Source: Membranipora membranacea (lineage: Eukaryota; Bryozoa; Gymnolaemata; Cheilostomatida; Membraniporidae). Taken from it: a stretch of DNA of 64,000 nt. The stretch is from positions 1,984,001 to 2,048,000 of the forward strand of contig OU612067.1 in NCBI GenBank assembly GCA_914767715.1, given 5' to 3'. A program made the translations under genes and the position numbers. Below, in pieces: positions 12,679-26,476 of this stretch (position 1 is its first letter; the number at the start of each line of letters is the position of its first letter). The notes below the pieces were generated by a model. The model did no database searches, had not been told where the DNA came from, and saw nothing but the letters and a program-made list of their open reading frames with translations.

Positions 12679-15600
12679 TCATTTAATGAGAGTGAATGCA
12701 TTCTCGATATCAGTCTCAAACGCGGCAATGACGAGCATAAGACCGAAACCAGTGAGCAGTCCCAGATTCTGTAACAGTAACTGTTTCCACACACGCTGTC
12801 GATCTATTTTAGTAATCTCCGGAAGCTAAAATCAAGTGGAAAAGGTAAATTAAAAAAACTAAAACCAAATAAAGGTACGTTGATGTTCACAAATACAGTA
12901 AATAATATATAAATAATATTCCAAATACAGAGTTACCACTGAGTCTGGAATTGCCCCCTTTTTATCAAGGGGAGTAAAATTATTATATTTAAATGTAAAA
13001 GCCAAAGATAATAAAACATCTGCTCCAACTAAACTTGATAAATCTTCTCAATTATAGTCACCAACTAATACTCACCATATCAACCAGACCAACATATAAG
13101 AATATTCCTCCGGCGAAAGCAAACAGCCACTGAGAGACAGCTCCGACATTCCCGGCTACCACTCCGATAATTACACCGATAGTCTGAAGACATGCGCTAA
13201 ATATGTTACACAGGTACGCCTGTTTCACTGTCATTCCCGATTTCAATAGCATCGCGAAGTCGCCTGCAGGACAAAGAAATTGATAACAATAATATCAGTG
13301 ACAAAAATCATCAAACTACTCTGTATCTCGGAGGAATGTAAGAAACTATTGAACTCCTAATATTTCAAACGATAGGATCAGTGCATAAATCTTGGATAAC
13401 CATAGGATCTAGGTTCCTAACATAGGTTTACATTACAGGCTCAGATTTTACCCCCCTTACTTACTGACAGATCTAGTAAGGCATGTACACAATTTCTCTT
13501 TAGACAAATGCGACCAAGTTCAAGAAACCCATGTTGAGTAGAATATTTCAAAACTTCCGCTGATTTGTTTAGTAATGTAATCTGGTTTCATCAGATGATT
13601 ACAAAGTATATAATCTTGAGTGTCTTATCAATGTTCCCATCAGAGTGACCGTCTGCAACTTATATTATCTTATCTTATTACTGTATTGATTGTAACACGT
13701 AGAAATCTTATGTTACAGTTTTATTGTTATTGAAGATACCTTGTGATATATCCGAGTATTTATAGTTGCACACAGTTCAATAAAAGTACTGGATCACAGG
13801 GAAGGGGACTTGACCCAGAGGACAGGGAGGAGGGGGTAAGGGGTTGAGCAAGCAGTACTGCATCATGATATCACTCTATTATAATTAAGATAATATCAGA
13901 TCTGACAATTAAATGGGAAATATTTTGAATTTCACCAGAATTCAGGATTTTATTGACTGACTGACTGACTGACATACCTTCAGAAATCACAGACTGCTCC
14001 TTGTGCCCAAAATTTGTTGACTTTGATGCCTTAATTCTAATTTAAGTTGATATACCCAAATATCGCAGCCAATAAACTTAATGAGATTATCTGATGGTGA
14101 TATATACATACCGAGTTCATGGGGAAGTTCATGACAGAGAACAGCTATAGATGTACTCATACCACCAGTAAAACTAGACGAGAACGCTGCTCCTAAAAAT
14201 AACAACAAATATGAGAAAATTAGAGCTGGACAATCCAGACTACATAAAGGTCATATATATCGGCAGAGTAAGCGGTAGCTATGAGGGGATTGTGGAGCCA
14301 TCCAACCCTTTAGTTAGAATTAGAGATTATGTGTCAAAAACCTTCATAAAAGAAAGGGCATGTGGAGTATTCCTATCATTTGATTTGTTGGCATGTGGTT
14401 GTACATGTATTTTGGAGTTGTCCTCTCTTGTACATGATACCAGTCTATAAACCTAACACCATTCTACCCTGACCTAATTATGGCAGAGACTGACTTGACA
14501 CGCGACCTTGAGAGGTGAACACTTTGAGCAATTACTACGGTCTGTAATGGTCAGTGGAATGCCTTGCTGTTGGCCATCCTGTATAGAACCCAGTTTCAAA
14601 AGAAAATAGTTTTTTTTTCCTAGGATTTTTCCTATGTTTACATGGTAATGAATTTTTTACATACCAATAGCGAGTCCATCCGTAAAGTTATGAAGTCCAT
14701 CACCCATAATAACCATGTAGGCCACAGATTTCCACGAGTCCGGTACCTCATGACTGTGTCCATGGTGATCGGCCTCCTCTATGTTATCGTTGTGATGATG
14801 ATGGTGATCATCGTCTAAGGACGTAGAGTGATTGTCATCTGATAACTTATGACAAGTAGGCTGACAATTAAGCTTAATAAGAGGCAGTGTCTGTCAAATA
14901 TACAAACCACAGTAATCAGTTTCAGTAAGAGTCTAGCAACACTGCATATATCATAATGTAATGGAATAGTTTCAGAGCATAACAGAGTCACTGTTAAATT
15001 CTTTGCGTGATGTATGGAGGGGGAGTGGTGCGATTTATATTGTTTGACTAAAGGTAAGGGACGTATTGAGGAGGGAGGTTCTTAGGGTGGAGGTAGGGGT
15101 GTTAACTGTTCAGAGTCAGTTGATGTACTGAAGAGTGACTGGGTGAAGGTTATGAGGGGTGGAGGTATTTGTGGGTACTGGGGGTGGTGGTAGGGGGTAT
15201 TACCTGATCAGAATTAGGTGATGTACTTCCTGTAGTTGTCCTTGTAGTATTTAGATTATGATTAAGTACAGGCATACTGGAATGTGTCAGCGAGTTCTTC
15301 TCCATACTATAATCTGATTCTGTACCACTCAGAATGTCTGACTATCAACATAAATAAGAACAAATGAAGTCATATAACTGATACAATCAAGCTGTCCAGT
15401 AAATATGGATATGCGTTGGAGGAGGATTATCCTTATTGTGCCCTCAGGGATACATAATTAACCTACTATAAGAAGATTGACTTATTGTAGGTCAGTGGAT
15501 ATTGTTATCAGCTTGGGTTAATTAGGCCACCAGACACCACTGAATAATATATACTGTTTGTTTTATATCTCGTTCAGTGAGATTCACACAAGGGAACATG

Positions 15601-18600
15601 ATTCATACATCCGCCTCCATCATAGACATATAAATAATGTACATGTTTATTACCAATATAAATTATTAACATTAACATGTTTATGTTATATATACTTACA
15701 CTGACACCGAGATGATAACTCTTAGATTGCGGAGGAGATAACTGCTTATTATCCTCTACTGTATGTACTAGATTTACGAGCTCAGTAGAATTACTACATG
15801 GAGCCTTATTGAGTACATGAAGCTCCTGGTGGGCCTCCTTAGCTAACTCTCGTATCTCTGTAACATAGCGTCATAGATTGAGATAACATAACGTCATTAT
15901 TACGCTAAGTTCTATCGTTATTGTTCAGTTGTTATTAGCGAAGTATGCTGAGCAGTCAGTATGTTATCATTTCTTGGATTAATAGATGAGGAGAGGGACG
16001 GCTGAGATTATTAGTGAGTATAACAGAGTATACGGCCTTCTCATACAGGCAGCAAGTACAGGTAGAGCGAAACTAACAACCCAACATACCGGGCAGTTAC
16101 AGCAGTATCCAGAGAATTAACTGCAAGGAGAATGCTGTGTAGAGTTATCCTCAGCAAGCATCGATTCGAAAAGTGAGAAATAGGTTACTAAATACAGCTC
16201 AACATCTAACGGGGGAATATACGGGATAAATTACAGAGCGCTAGAACACTACTCTGAGTTATTTGTTTCAAAATTGTGAACAAAACATTAACAATAGAGC
16301 AGCTATGTTAGTGGGAGCCTTATCATGTAATAGAGAGAGTGGGCTGCTACAGAAATATCCGACTTAAGACACTCGTCACACTTGGGCCTCCTCTAAGCGC
16401 CTCGAGGATCTGATACTTGAAGCTCTGTACTGACCACAGCAGTCAGATAGAGTCCAGGAGCAACTCAACATCAACATACTAAATAGTTGTAAATGAGATC
16501 AAGAGCAAGAAAACCATCTCAATAGTTACAAGAAAAGCGGCATGTATGAGAGCAGCACTGGATGAGAGGCGGACTCGATAAGAGACGGAGCACCCTTTTG
16601 ATGTGTTTATGGTTTGAAACAAGCTCTAGTATAACTAAGCTGATGGCTGAGGGAGCAAAAAGCAGCAGCGGCAGCGTTAAGGGCAAGTGTACCTGAGTTG
16701 TGCATCGTGAATAATGCCGAACCGCAATAACCACAAACATTAGTATCATCTGTAAATAGGACGTATCAATATAAGTAAACTATACCAGAACCTGCACTGA
16801 AATAACAAGCAGGAGTAGATAAATATATGCGGTGGGCACAGAATGGTAACTAGTGGTATTGTACTGTATTAATATAACAATTATTAAAATATGTTAACAT
16901 TATAGGTTTATGTGAATGGATGTGTAGTCAGGCAAAGATGATACTATACTAATATTAGAGCTAACAGAACATGTCATATGTTTCAATGAGACAGGTTAGC
17001 AATGATTGACAGGAGTTATCTTTTCGTTAAGGTGGAGAGGACAATCCCTAAAACCATTGATTTACAGTTACCAACGTTTACTATCTCATAACCGACACCA
17101 CACATGTACACAGTTATTTGTGATTGATGGTGTTAACTTATCTCTACCTCCAGTACAGTGAGTAAGTATTATACACTATTAGATAGAGTATCCTGATTTG
17201 GTTGTTGAAATTAAAATTATTAGCAGATATCCATCTATTTACCCTACACCAGATCACATAGATATTCTACATGAAACCCGCCCTGTCACAAAACCCCGCC
17301 CTGTCACATAAACCCCGCCCTGTCGCATAAACCCTGCCCTGTCACATAAACCCCGCCCTGTCACATAAACCCCGCCCTGTCACATAAACCCTGCATTTTT
17401 ATGATATAATATCCATTGAGGAGCTGGCCCTAATATTAGACTCTAAGTTACCTTCAGTTGGGGATTCTGAAACGATACAAACACGGATATGATATTTTAT
17501 GATCACAGCCAAATGTAAAATACGTCTTAGTATAAATTGAGAGATTTCATTGTTGGGAGGTTTGCAAAGTTCTGTTCTGCTGCTGCAACAACAAACCTTA
17601 CAGCAGATTCCTTTCAGGTGATCTGTGGGCGTGACCCTGTATCAGTATCTGTCAGGGATACCTGTGTGACTTAGTCAGTAACCACCTGGCTGTACACACC
17701 AGACTGATATGAGATGAGTGATTCACACTCACTTACAGATACACACACACTATTACACACTTACCGACATTACTATGACCAGTAGTATAAGGAACCTCAG
17801 AACACGATCCACATGATACTGACTCGGATCTGTCACCGTTATCTCCCCCACCTACAGTTGATCTCCTCTTCTGTAAAAACATCAAAATCTTCGTAACACA
17901 TAATAAATTACATCGCCAACACGTCATCATCAACGTTACTATATATAAAGCTAGTACTGTATTTAAATAATGTAACTACATGAAGTAACGTCCTTCTTCT
18001 GAGGTGTAAGGAAGGAAAGTTCCTAGTGTATCCGGGATATCAAATATCATAAAGCGTAAGGAGACCGCAGCAAAAGTACACTGAGTGCACGACACGATGT
18101 ACACAGCGCCTCGAGGAGGGGCCTGACTAGTTTCCTGAACAAGTAGGACCATCTTATTCACTTTGTTTTATATTTATAGAATAATACTTATATCGAAGAC
18201 ACTACTTAACTAAAAATCTGACATTTCTATATTGACAGTCTGCAAATACAAAACACTATTTTATTAACCATCAGACTACTACATTTCAATTTAATGTCTA
18301 CCGCGTCGAGGGCACTCTTGGCAAAGTATAATCACAAAAGTATGGTCAAAGGACCAACAGCGGCTGTAGTGCTGGTGGACCTTGAGGATTATTGAAGCCC
18401 TGATGTAAGAAGCCTTATTAAGCAGCCACGGTATTTGGGTTTTTCGGAGAACCAAAACCAAAAAACCGTGGCTGTGTGACAAGGCTTGGTTCTAAGGGCA
18501 AAGGATTTATATGGGATTTGTATCTACTCTGAGTTAAAAGCAGATGAACAAAGGATGAATTAATGAAAGGAGCCCCTGGAGTGACCCAAGATAGTATTGA

Positions 18601-21600
18601 GCTATAGAAATACTTTATATTGAAAGATGAGTATTGGATTTGCATTGAGAGCACGTCTCCTATCAGCAGCTCATCAATATTTAAATTACTGACATCCAAA
18701 AGAACAATTTTTATGATATCCGACATCACGTTCTAATCAGCAGTTGTGATCGGGTTTTTATTTAATAAGATGAGGGATTTAGTAAAAAGATAACTTTTAT
18801 ATATCTTATTACTGCTCAGGGCTAGTGATTTATACATTGTCATCAGTAAGTCTCACAGGTTTGGCGCGATATCAACAATGTAAGATCTGATGCAACCCTC
18901 AAAATGTGACTCCTGGTGTCTTTTGATTGGGCAGATAAAGCAGGAGTTATTTTGGATTGTATTTTTTATACGTGGGTACAGGGCAATGACATCATTAATT
19001 TGTCAACAAATCTCAGAAATTGACAAATTGTAGCATAGCTTGGTGTCTTTTTCCCTTTGAAGATCAGACCCTGAAATGTGAGCAAGTGCGCAGAGGTCTG
19101 AGTTTTCATGGTTTTAGGCGAAAAATTATCATTCCTATCTTATAATTTCACACATTTTTATTGTAGGAGCGGGTGAATCTTTGAGACGGCTTATATGAAT
19201 CAATTCCTTAACATGATACTACTCACGATCATCACTTCTAGGCCCAACTACTGAGGTTACAGTCTTAATTTATTATGTCAATGCTTCAGCTTGTGTTAGC
19301 CACAAACCTATACATGGAGGGCTCACCACATTGGCTGGGCATCTGACAACAGCAGCTGTTGCTTAGAATAGAAAAGTGCCAAGTCATTGTGGATTATGTG
19401 ACCGCAAGACATTAGAATGAGCTAAATGTGTTGTGTTGTATGACCCCATGTATGTACCACATGTATAAGAAGATGGCACAAGGAGTGATATAGACTTGAA
19501 ATTACGCTACGTTCCATGAGTTATCCACCATCTAAATTAAAATCGCATCCAGAGAAATTGGGATTTACCTTTAGTTTTTTCAGTGATTGTTTCTTGTCAC
19601 GTTTAATACTAGTTATAGCTCCGAGTACCCTCTCAGCATTAAAGAATACATAAATACCAAGTAAAGAAACACAAGCTCTCCATACATGATGACTGGATGA
19701 TCTTAAATCTGTGTGTGCTTCTTCATGTTCACTGAGTGCCTGAAAACAAGAGAGATTAAAATCAAGGCAAGGGAGATAAGTCATAATGCTTACAAAAGGG
19801 GAGCTACGCCATAAAATTCAGAGCTATGGTGCTCTTTAAGATAAGGCATATTCTGGTCATTCGGAGATGTGATGATTTATATGAGCCCCCCCCCCCGCAG
19901 TACTTTGTATTCTTATTTCAAGGTCATCAAGTTATCTAATTTCTGTGCAATGTTGTGAAATATGACATATCGCTGTTCTTCATTTCAAAACACATGGAAT
20001 CTGCTTCCAATGGCAACTTGTAGGAACAGGATTAGAGAACTGCCACACATTTAGCCTTGTACTGCTCATTGTGAATGGCCATGCACTAATAACAAAGATT
20101 ATAAATACTGTCATTGCTAATAATGAGGTTTACAATCCAAATTAGACACCATATCACAGAGTAAGGATATATCCTTACTCTGTGACTATCTTTTTCATAG
20201 CATAATTTGTCCCAAATATGTTGATGTACTGACAGTTCAGATTGAGATAATTTTACAGGATGTAATCCTGTAACCTGGGAGTTTATTGATAGTGGCACTT
20301 CAACATCAGCACCAGTCAGTGGTCACGTGTTCAATATAAGGCACTGACTTACATGAGGCAGCAGATGAAGAAGAGCATCACCCACAAGTGTACCGACAGC
20401 CAGAGCTACTAAATACTGTATAGCCTGTTTATATATAGACTTCTTTATAAAAGGTATGAATGATATAACTCCCAGTCCACAGACAGTAATTGTGAAAACG
20501 GCAGTGAAAGCGCCGACCCAAGCTATAAAAGTCAAATAAACATGGTAGAATAAGTGTGTTACATGAGGGGGAGACAGAGGAGATAACTGAGCCTGCTCTC
20601 CAGTTCTATCCTGTCCCTGTCTGTCTGTGAAATCTACTACAGGAGTCAGGACTCTACTACAGAACGGGATGATAGTATCTCACCATCCCAGCTTCCATAT
20701 AAAGATCCGCCCCGACAACAGCGCCCTATGGCAGTATAGAAATATTGCAATTGGTGTGGTTTATAGATTTAGATGTGAATATGTGAAAAGAAGATATCAT
20801 AATTAGTCTGCTGATTGTTATAACATGCAATCAAGATACTCGCCCTGAAACATCTACTCATAATTGGTTACCATACCCCTCAAAATCCACACTAAAGTTA
20901 TCAGGTGCCGTTTTTCAAAGTTTAAATGCAATATTCCTTGCTACCAGCATGAGGTGATATTATAGGGATTATTATAGTGAGTAGGCCTATATAGATCAAG
21001 GTGAATAGAGATATATTAATAATAAGGGACAGGAGAAGTCTTAGCAGGGACAACTAACTAACGCTGCCGCCGCTGGAATCATAATCAGGATATAACCGGG
21101 AACATATAATAATAAAGTCTGTAAACCCAACTGTGCCAAGCAAAAGTACAACCAGGCCACATTGAGAGAAAATATTATACTACACATAAAATATGCGACC
21201 AGGTATGGGAACCCATTCCTCTCTAATCAAAACAACTAGAGCCTCAGCTAGCTGGTATATCACCACAACTAGAGCCTCAGCTAGCTGGTATATCACCGCT
21301 TCTAGTTTTACTTCATTGTTGTCTGAAATGATCTACTAACTGAACTACCAAATATAGTGTTATTCTGGAAGTTTCCAAGAGCGTTACAATTTCATACTGT
21401 TGTTATGAAGGAAAATAGGGCTTTTAATCAAAGTACGATCACAATTTATCTCAAATTAGTGTTTGATGTAGGGAGGCAAAGCACGGCAGCAAACAGAGCT
21501 ATGACAGAAAGAAAAATACACAACGCTACTTACTCTTCACATTTCCTAATAATTATAAGTATGAGAATTTATCTCTGATTAGAAAGTATAGAAACAAACT

Positions 21601-24600
21601 GTAGGGAGTTTTATCTGCTCCTCTAAGCTAACCACTACTAATGAAAGCAGATCACACTGATATCTATAACCAACATAGTGTATAACTTAATGTATCGCAT
21701 TGCGTCGCAAATAAAGCTGTTTATCGCTGTTGTTTATCACGTTGTGTAAAGCATTGGGTAGGCTATAATTTATAGTGTCTATCGCTGTGAATACTTTGTT
21801 TCTTTGAAGTCACAGGGAGGGTCGGGGCATCGAATGCAGAATCACACAAAGCATGAGTTACCAGAGTACCAGAGTGCCTACTGAAGAGGATTCATCGGGG
21901 TAAGTCATAACCATTATACATACTGGGCACAAGACGGAAAGAAACTCAGAAATAGGAAAGTAAAAGTCTGTTGAAAATGCCCATTTACTAATATTATTAC
22001 TACAAGCTGATGTCGCTCACCTAGATAAGGTTTCTCATCGGTCGCACTGACAGGATGTGAAGTTGTCTTCTCCGATAGGAATGAATGAGGATGGTATATA
22101 CAAGGCGTCATGGTTAGCTGATATAAGAGGGCCGGACAGAGTGAGGCGAACTCCTCTGTGGACAGGACGGTGTCAGCATCTTGCGGAGCTGATGTGTTAT
22201 ATCCTCTCCTAGCTAAGATCTGACTGCCAGGGAGACACTAAAAGTATATAATATAAGAAAACCAATAATGAATATGTTTTATATGCCTGTTGTATGTAAA
22301 CGGAAGATCTGAGGGTGGGTTTGGTACGAGCTATTCAGATCTGCAGCTAAGGAGTTAATATAAGTATAACCTGCTGCGACCCCCCCTTACTCTACTGGGG
22401 GTAGTACAGGATATGGTTTAGTGATCAGATAGATCTATTTTAGTCCATGTCTGGAACCTTAGACTTGAGACAGGAAGTTATAAGTGTTTTGGGTTGAACT
22501 TTGGTGACACAATAATGTTTTCTACTTGAGTTAAGAAAGTCCAGACATGATAATGTCTCATTAGTGTCCTCAATGCACCATTCTTTCTTTGTTCTTCAGG
22601 CCTTACAGTATTTTAAGTCACTGAGAATGTTTATAAAAATGTGAAAAGTGCATTGGTCTGCCAGACAAAGCAGCACTTTACCGATATGTGAAAGGTCAAT
22701 ATTCACATTGTTAGACCAGCTAACGTCGCTCACCATCTAGACAGACATGTGAGTGGATTGTTTCAAACAACAAAGCCAAAAGCACATCAAAATAATCTTT
22801 CATCGCCAAGTGACAACAAACTCAACTATAATCAAAGTCTGATCATAACCAACACACCAGCAGACAGTGTCTGTATGTCTGTCTGCCTGTCGTGTGCTGT
22901 GACCCACCTGGATCGCCTCATTCTCAATCTGATGTAGTCGTTACGTTTTATAACGGCACATTTCTACAAGCTGGTTTCCCTGCTGTAAAATTTTTTCACT
23001 TGCTAAACTAACATTATTAAAATCAAATTGAGCTAATTGCGCAAAAAATCTTTGAATTTGATTGTGTTGGAGCAGCTGAGTTGGCAACATAATCACGGTG
23101 CATTGTAATCTACACAAGGTAGACCAGAACCGGTCATGAAATCGCAATTTGAAAGTGGAAATGTCAAAATGATAGAGCCCAAATCCTCAGGGTGACGTAG
23201 ATATTTAATTATTGTCCTGAGAAAAGGACCGACAGGTCAAAAATTACATGACTTTCTATGTAATCGCAAATCTACGAGTTGAGTTGAACCAATCTGAAAG
23301 TTCCAGTTACAACCAAGCGCTTACGCTTATACAATTTATCTGCTGTATATTCATGTACATGTATTTAAGGTTTTTGTTATTTGTAATTTTAGGTTTGATT
23401 CTTTAAATGTTAATTTAAAATCTTTAGGCCGTATAGCTACCATTCTGATAGATAGTACAGGTAGCACCAAGCGGTCTTTTTTGCAAATAAACATTAGATG
23501 TTACATCGTTTATAAATTAGAGCCAGTCAGCATAAGGTCAGCGAGATAACTTAACAGGGAATGTTTGGTACTGATTACCGACCACCCCCCTATATCACTC
23601 ATATATCACACATTACATAACTAATTAAAAGCTTCGGTGGATTAATTATCTATCGCTGGGAGTGTATGACTAAGTAAGGGTCATGTCGTCAGTGTCCGGG
23701 GGGGGGGGGGGGGGTGCTACCTGTACTTATCCCTCTATACTCATGACCAAGGTTAGAGAAGATCATACAGAAGATTTTGGCAGCGGTCTCTCAGTTAGAA
23801 TGGCTGGCTGGCAGCAGTATTTTGAATACCTGTCTTTGTTGGCTTCACAAATATTATAACCATACATCAAACTTTTCCAAACACAACATGAGAAAGGTTG
23901 TCCCTCTCGCCTGTCACTTTCATACTTAGATCATCTCTTACTGTCCCTGTCACTAGTCACCTAGTTTAAGTGCTCAGCCGGCCCCTATGCAAGTTAGTGA
24001 CATCACATTATCAACCACGCATGATTGATAACGTAATGCCATCAACTCGCATTGGAGCCGTCAGAGCACTTAGACTAATGCTCACCATGTGTATGGTACT
24101 CTCGAGATCATGCTGACATATATCACCGTCCTCCTGATACTCTCTGCCACCGCCGGTTGTGTGCTCTGTATCTATAGACAGTTTTATACCGTGGTGTATC
24201 TTTCTCTTCTTCCTGCGGTGATCATGAGTCAGCTCATCTCCTGCTCCTCCATGATCCTCCTTTTCTTCCTCAGAGTGTAAAGTCTGTAAGAGAAATACAA
24301 CACATGAGATCAGCTAAGAGAATCATCATACATCAAACATTAGCCACGTATTCATCAGACAGCCATCAAATATACACCAAACACACCGTACATACACCAA
24401 GCACACCATACATACACCAAACACACCGTACATACACCAAACACACCATACATACACCAAACACACCATACATACACCAAACACACCATACATACACCAA
24501 ACACACCATACATACACCAAACACACCATACATACACCAAACACACCATACATACACCAAGCACACCATACATACACCAAACACACCATACATACACCAA

Positions 24601-26476
24601 ACACACCATACATACACAAAACACACCATACACACAAAGCATACACCGAACGTTCAGCATGAAGTGAAAGGGGAGAATTTGCAGACTGTTATTGGAGAAG
24701 TTCCGTAAACATTAGCCACGTATTCATCAGACAGCCATCAAATATACACCAAACACACCGTACATACACCAAGCACACCATACACACACCAAACACACCG
24801 TACATACACCAAGCACACCATACATACACCAAACACACCATACATACACCAAACACACCATACATACACCAAACACACCATACATACACCAAACACACCA
24901 TACATACACCAAACACACCATACATACACCAAGCACACCATACATACACCAAACACACCATACATACACCAAACACACCATACATACACCAAACACACCG
25001 TACATACACCAAACACACCATACATACACCAAACACACCATACATACACCAAACACACCATACATACACCAAACACACCATACATACACCAAACACACCA
25101 TACATACACCAAACACACCATACATACACCAAACACACCATACATACACCAAACACACCATACATACACCAAACACACCATACATACACAAAACACACCA
25201 TACACACAAAGCATACACCGAACGTTCAGCATGAAGTGAAAGGGGAGAATTTGCAGACTGTTATTGGAGAAGTTCCGTAAGTGTCACATTGATAGTTGAC
25301 AAACAAGTACATAGGTTACTGTCCTCACCACAATTCTCATCCTGGTTTGACATCCTTATTTTCACCAATATTCACTGTTTTTCCCATTTTTTATTTTTCC
25401 ACATTGGTTTCAGAGGGAAAAATATTGACTTGCATAACAATAATTATCCACAACTTGATGCCACATGCATCATCAAAATCAACAGAGAACTGCAGTATTT
25501 ACCATCCCACCCTAGATTTTACACCAGAGCAGGTCTCTCTGTAAGCAAACACATGTTAGGAGAGCCAAGTGACCAATATATCATCAACAGACATGATTCA
25601 GAAGTGCTAGCTCTGCCAAGCTGCGGTCAGACCACTGAACCCCAGGTGAATCTTTGTTTTGGGTAGATTCACCGAGGAACATAATATTTACCATCTCACT
25701 CTGTTATGACTTATGGACACATAGCACGCTGTGATTGGCTGGCGTAGAGGACTTTGTCTGTCGCTTAGTGCTGACTGGGAGACAAACACACAGACAGGTC
25801 ACCTGAGCAGGTCGTGTTATGACTGGACATGGTACAACTCACGGCGTGTACATTCACCAGAAGTTGGACGATGAGTGAGCTAATACATTTTTCCGATTAT
25901 ATTATGGTTATCAGTAACTTCCAACACCAGCAGTTGACATCCTAGGCATTGCTCTCTCACTAATGTACACATTGTCATCAGAATCAGATGGAAATCGAAA
26001 TTATGATAACTTAGAAATTTGGTTTGTCTGAATTAAAAACATGAAGTGTGATTAGGGGTAAGGTGTTCCTGGGTGTAAGATTCTGATGACAATACTGAAA
26101 GTTTCATGAGAGTCTTCTACTATAACAAGGTAACAGGATGGGCAGTTAAAGATGGGAGAATTCACAGTTCTAAATTGAGCCAGCTAAAGAAATCATTTTG
26201 ACAGATTGAGTAACTGGTAGTACTTACTGGAATTGTTCCTTCGCTATGAGCAGGTGCTCTGTCATGGTAGCCTGAAGTGACAGCATCAAACATGTGCTCC
26301 ATATTACCCACTGTCAGCCTGTCACTTGATGTGTAATATTTCATCATGTGTTTTATCATACAGGCATTCTGGGCCGAGGACTCAGTTGTATTTGTGTTGT
26401 GGATAGCTAAACACGATGAAGCTAAGACAAGGTAGATAACTCCAGCTACCAGGGTGGATAATGCCATCTTCGTCAT
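12679..26476 (-). CDS. LIV-1 subfamily ZIP metal transporter, copy 2 (SLC39-like)
   Basis: Tandem paralogue of the ZIP gene at 2029-10276. Coding exons: 26476-26228, 24283-24086, 22237-22021, 20522-20353, 19739-19569, 17870-17765, 15857-15700, 15341-15204, 14890-14665, 14192-14112, 13263-13076, 12825-12679. They join in phase to 682 residues. An in-frame stop just before the ATG supports the start, and a signal peptide (about residues 1-24) follows. The ectodomain keeps CPALLYQ. TM1-TM3 and TM4-TM8 are almost the same as copy 1, with [10 protein letters not shown] and [10 protein letters not shown]. The cytosolic loop carries a His cluster, DDDHHHHHN (about 495-503), then DHHGHSHE, which fits metal sensing or loading. 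An in-phase 15-base microexon at 17452-17466 may be optional. Introns are longer than in copy 1 and contain several satellites. The substrate is inferred from family only. Confidence 0.9.
17272..17396. repeat. Minisatellite, about 19-base unit
   Basis: Six to seven near-identical copies of a unit reading ACCCCGCCCTGTCACATAA lie in the intron between ZIP2 coding exons 6 and 7. The unit is C-rich in an AT-rich intron, and copies differ by single bases. Confidence 0.85.
20154..20185. repeat. Perfect 32-base palindrome
   Basis: CACAGAGTAAGGATA is followed directly by its exact reverse complement, with one further T/A pair outside. It lies in the intron just upstream of ZIP2 coding exon 5. It could be a cruciform-prone site or a remnant of a foldback element. 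Confidence 0.85.
21233..21297. repeat. 33-base direct duplication
   Basis: Two back-to-back copies of a 33-base unit containing AGAGCCTCAGCTAGCTGG lie in a ZIP2 intron. Identity is complete apart from the last base or two, indicating a recent slip duplication. Confidence 0.85.
24335..25278. repeat. Nested satellite: 20-base array inside a tandem duplication
   Basis: Two adjacent blocks, 24335-24706 (372 bases) and 24707-25278 (572 bases), start and end with the same non-repeat sequences (ACATTAGCCACGTATTCATC at the start, GGAGAAGTTCCGT at the end). Between these, each carries an array of a 20-base unit, ATACATACACCAAACACACC. The size difference of 200 bases equals ten units. The array sits in ZIP2 intron 1. 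It stays open in several frames on both strands because the unit has no stop codon in those frames. Those frames are not genes. Confidence 0.92.

Noticed and set aside
24304-25232. Open frames of 89-172 codons on both strands
   Set aside because: They are translations of a 20-base satellite without stop codons. Several frames are open at once, which real genes do not show.
24335-25278. CRISPR-like regular repeat
   Set aside because: The units are directly adjacent with no unique spacers, and the context is an animal intron.
25289-25666. 125-codon plus-strand open frame
   Set aside because: It lies antisense in ZIP2 intron 1 with no recognisable motif, and overlaps a second open frame.
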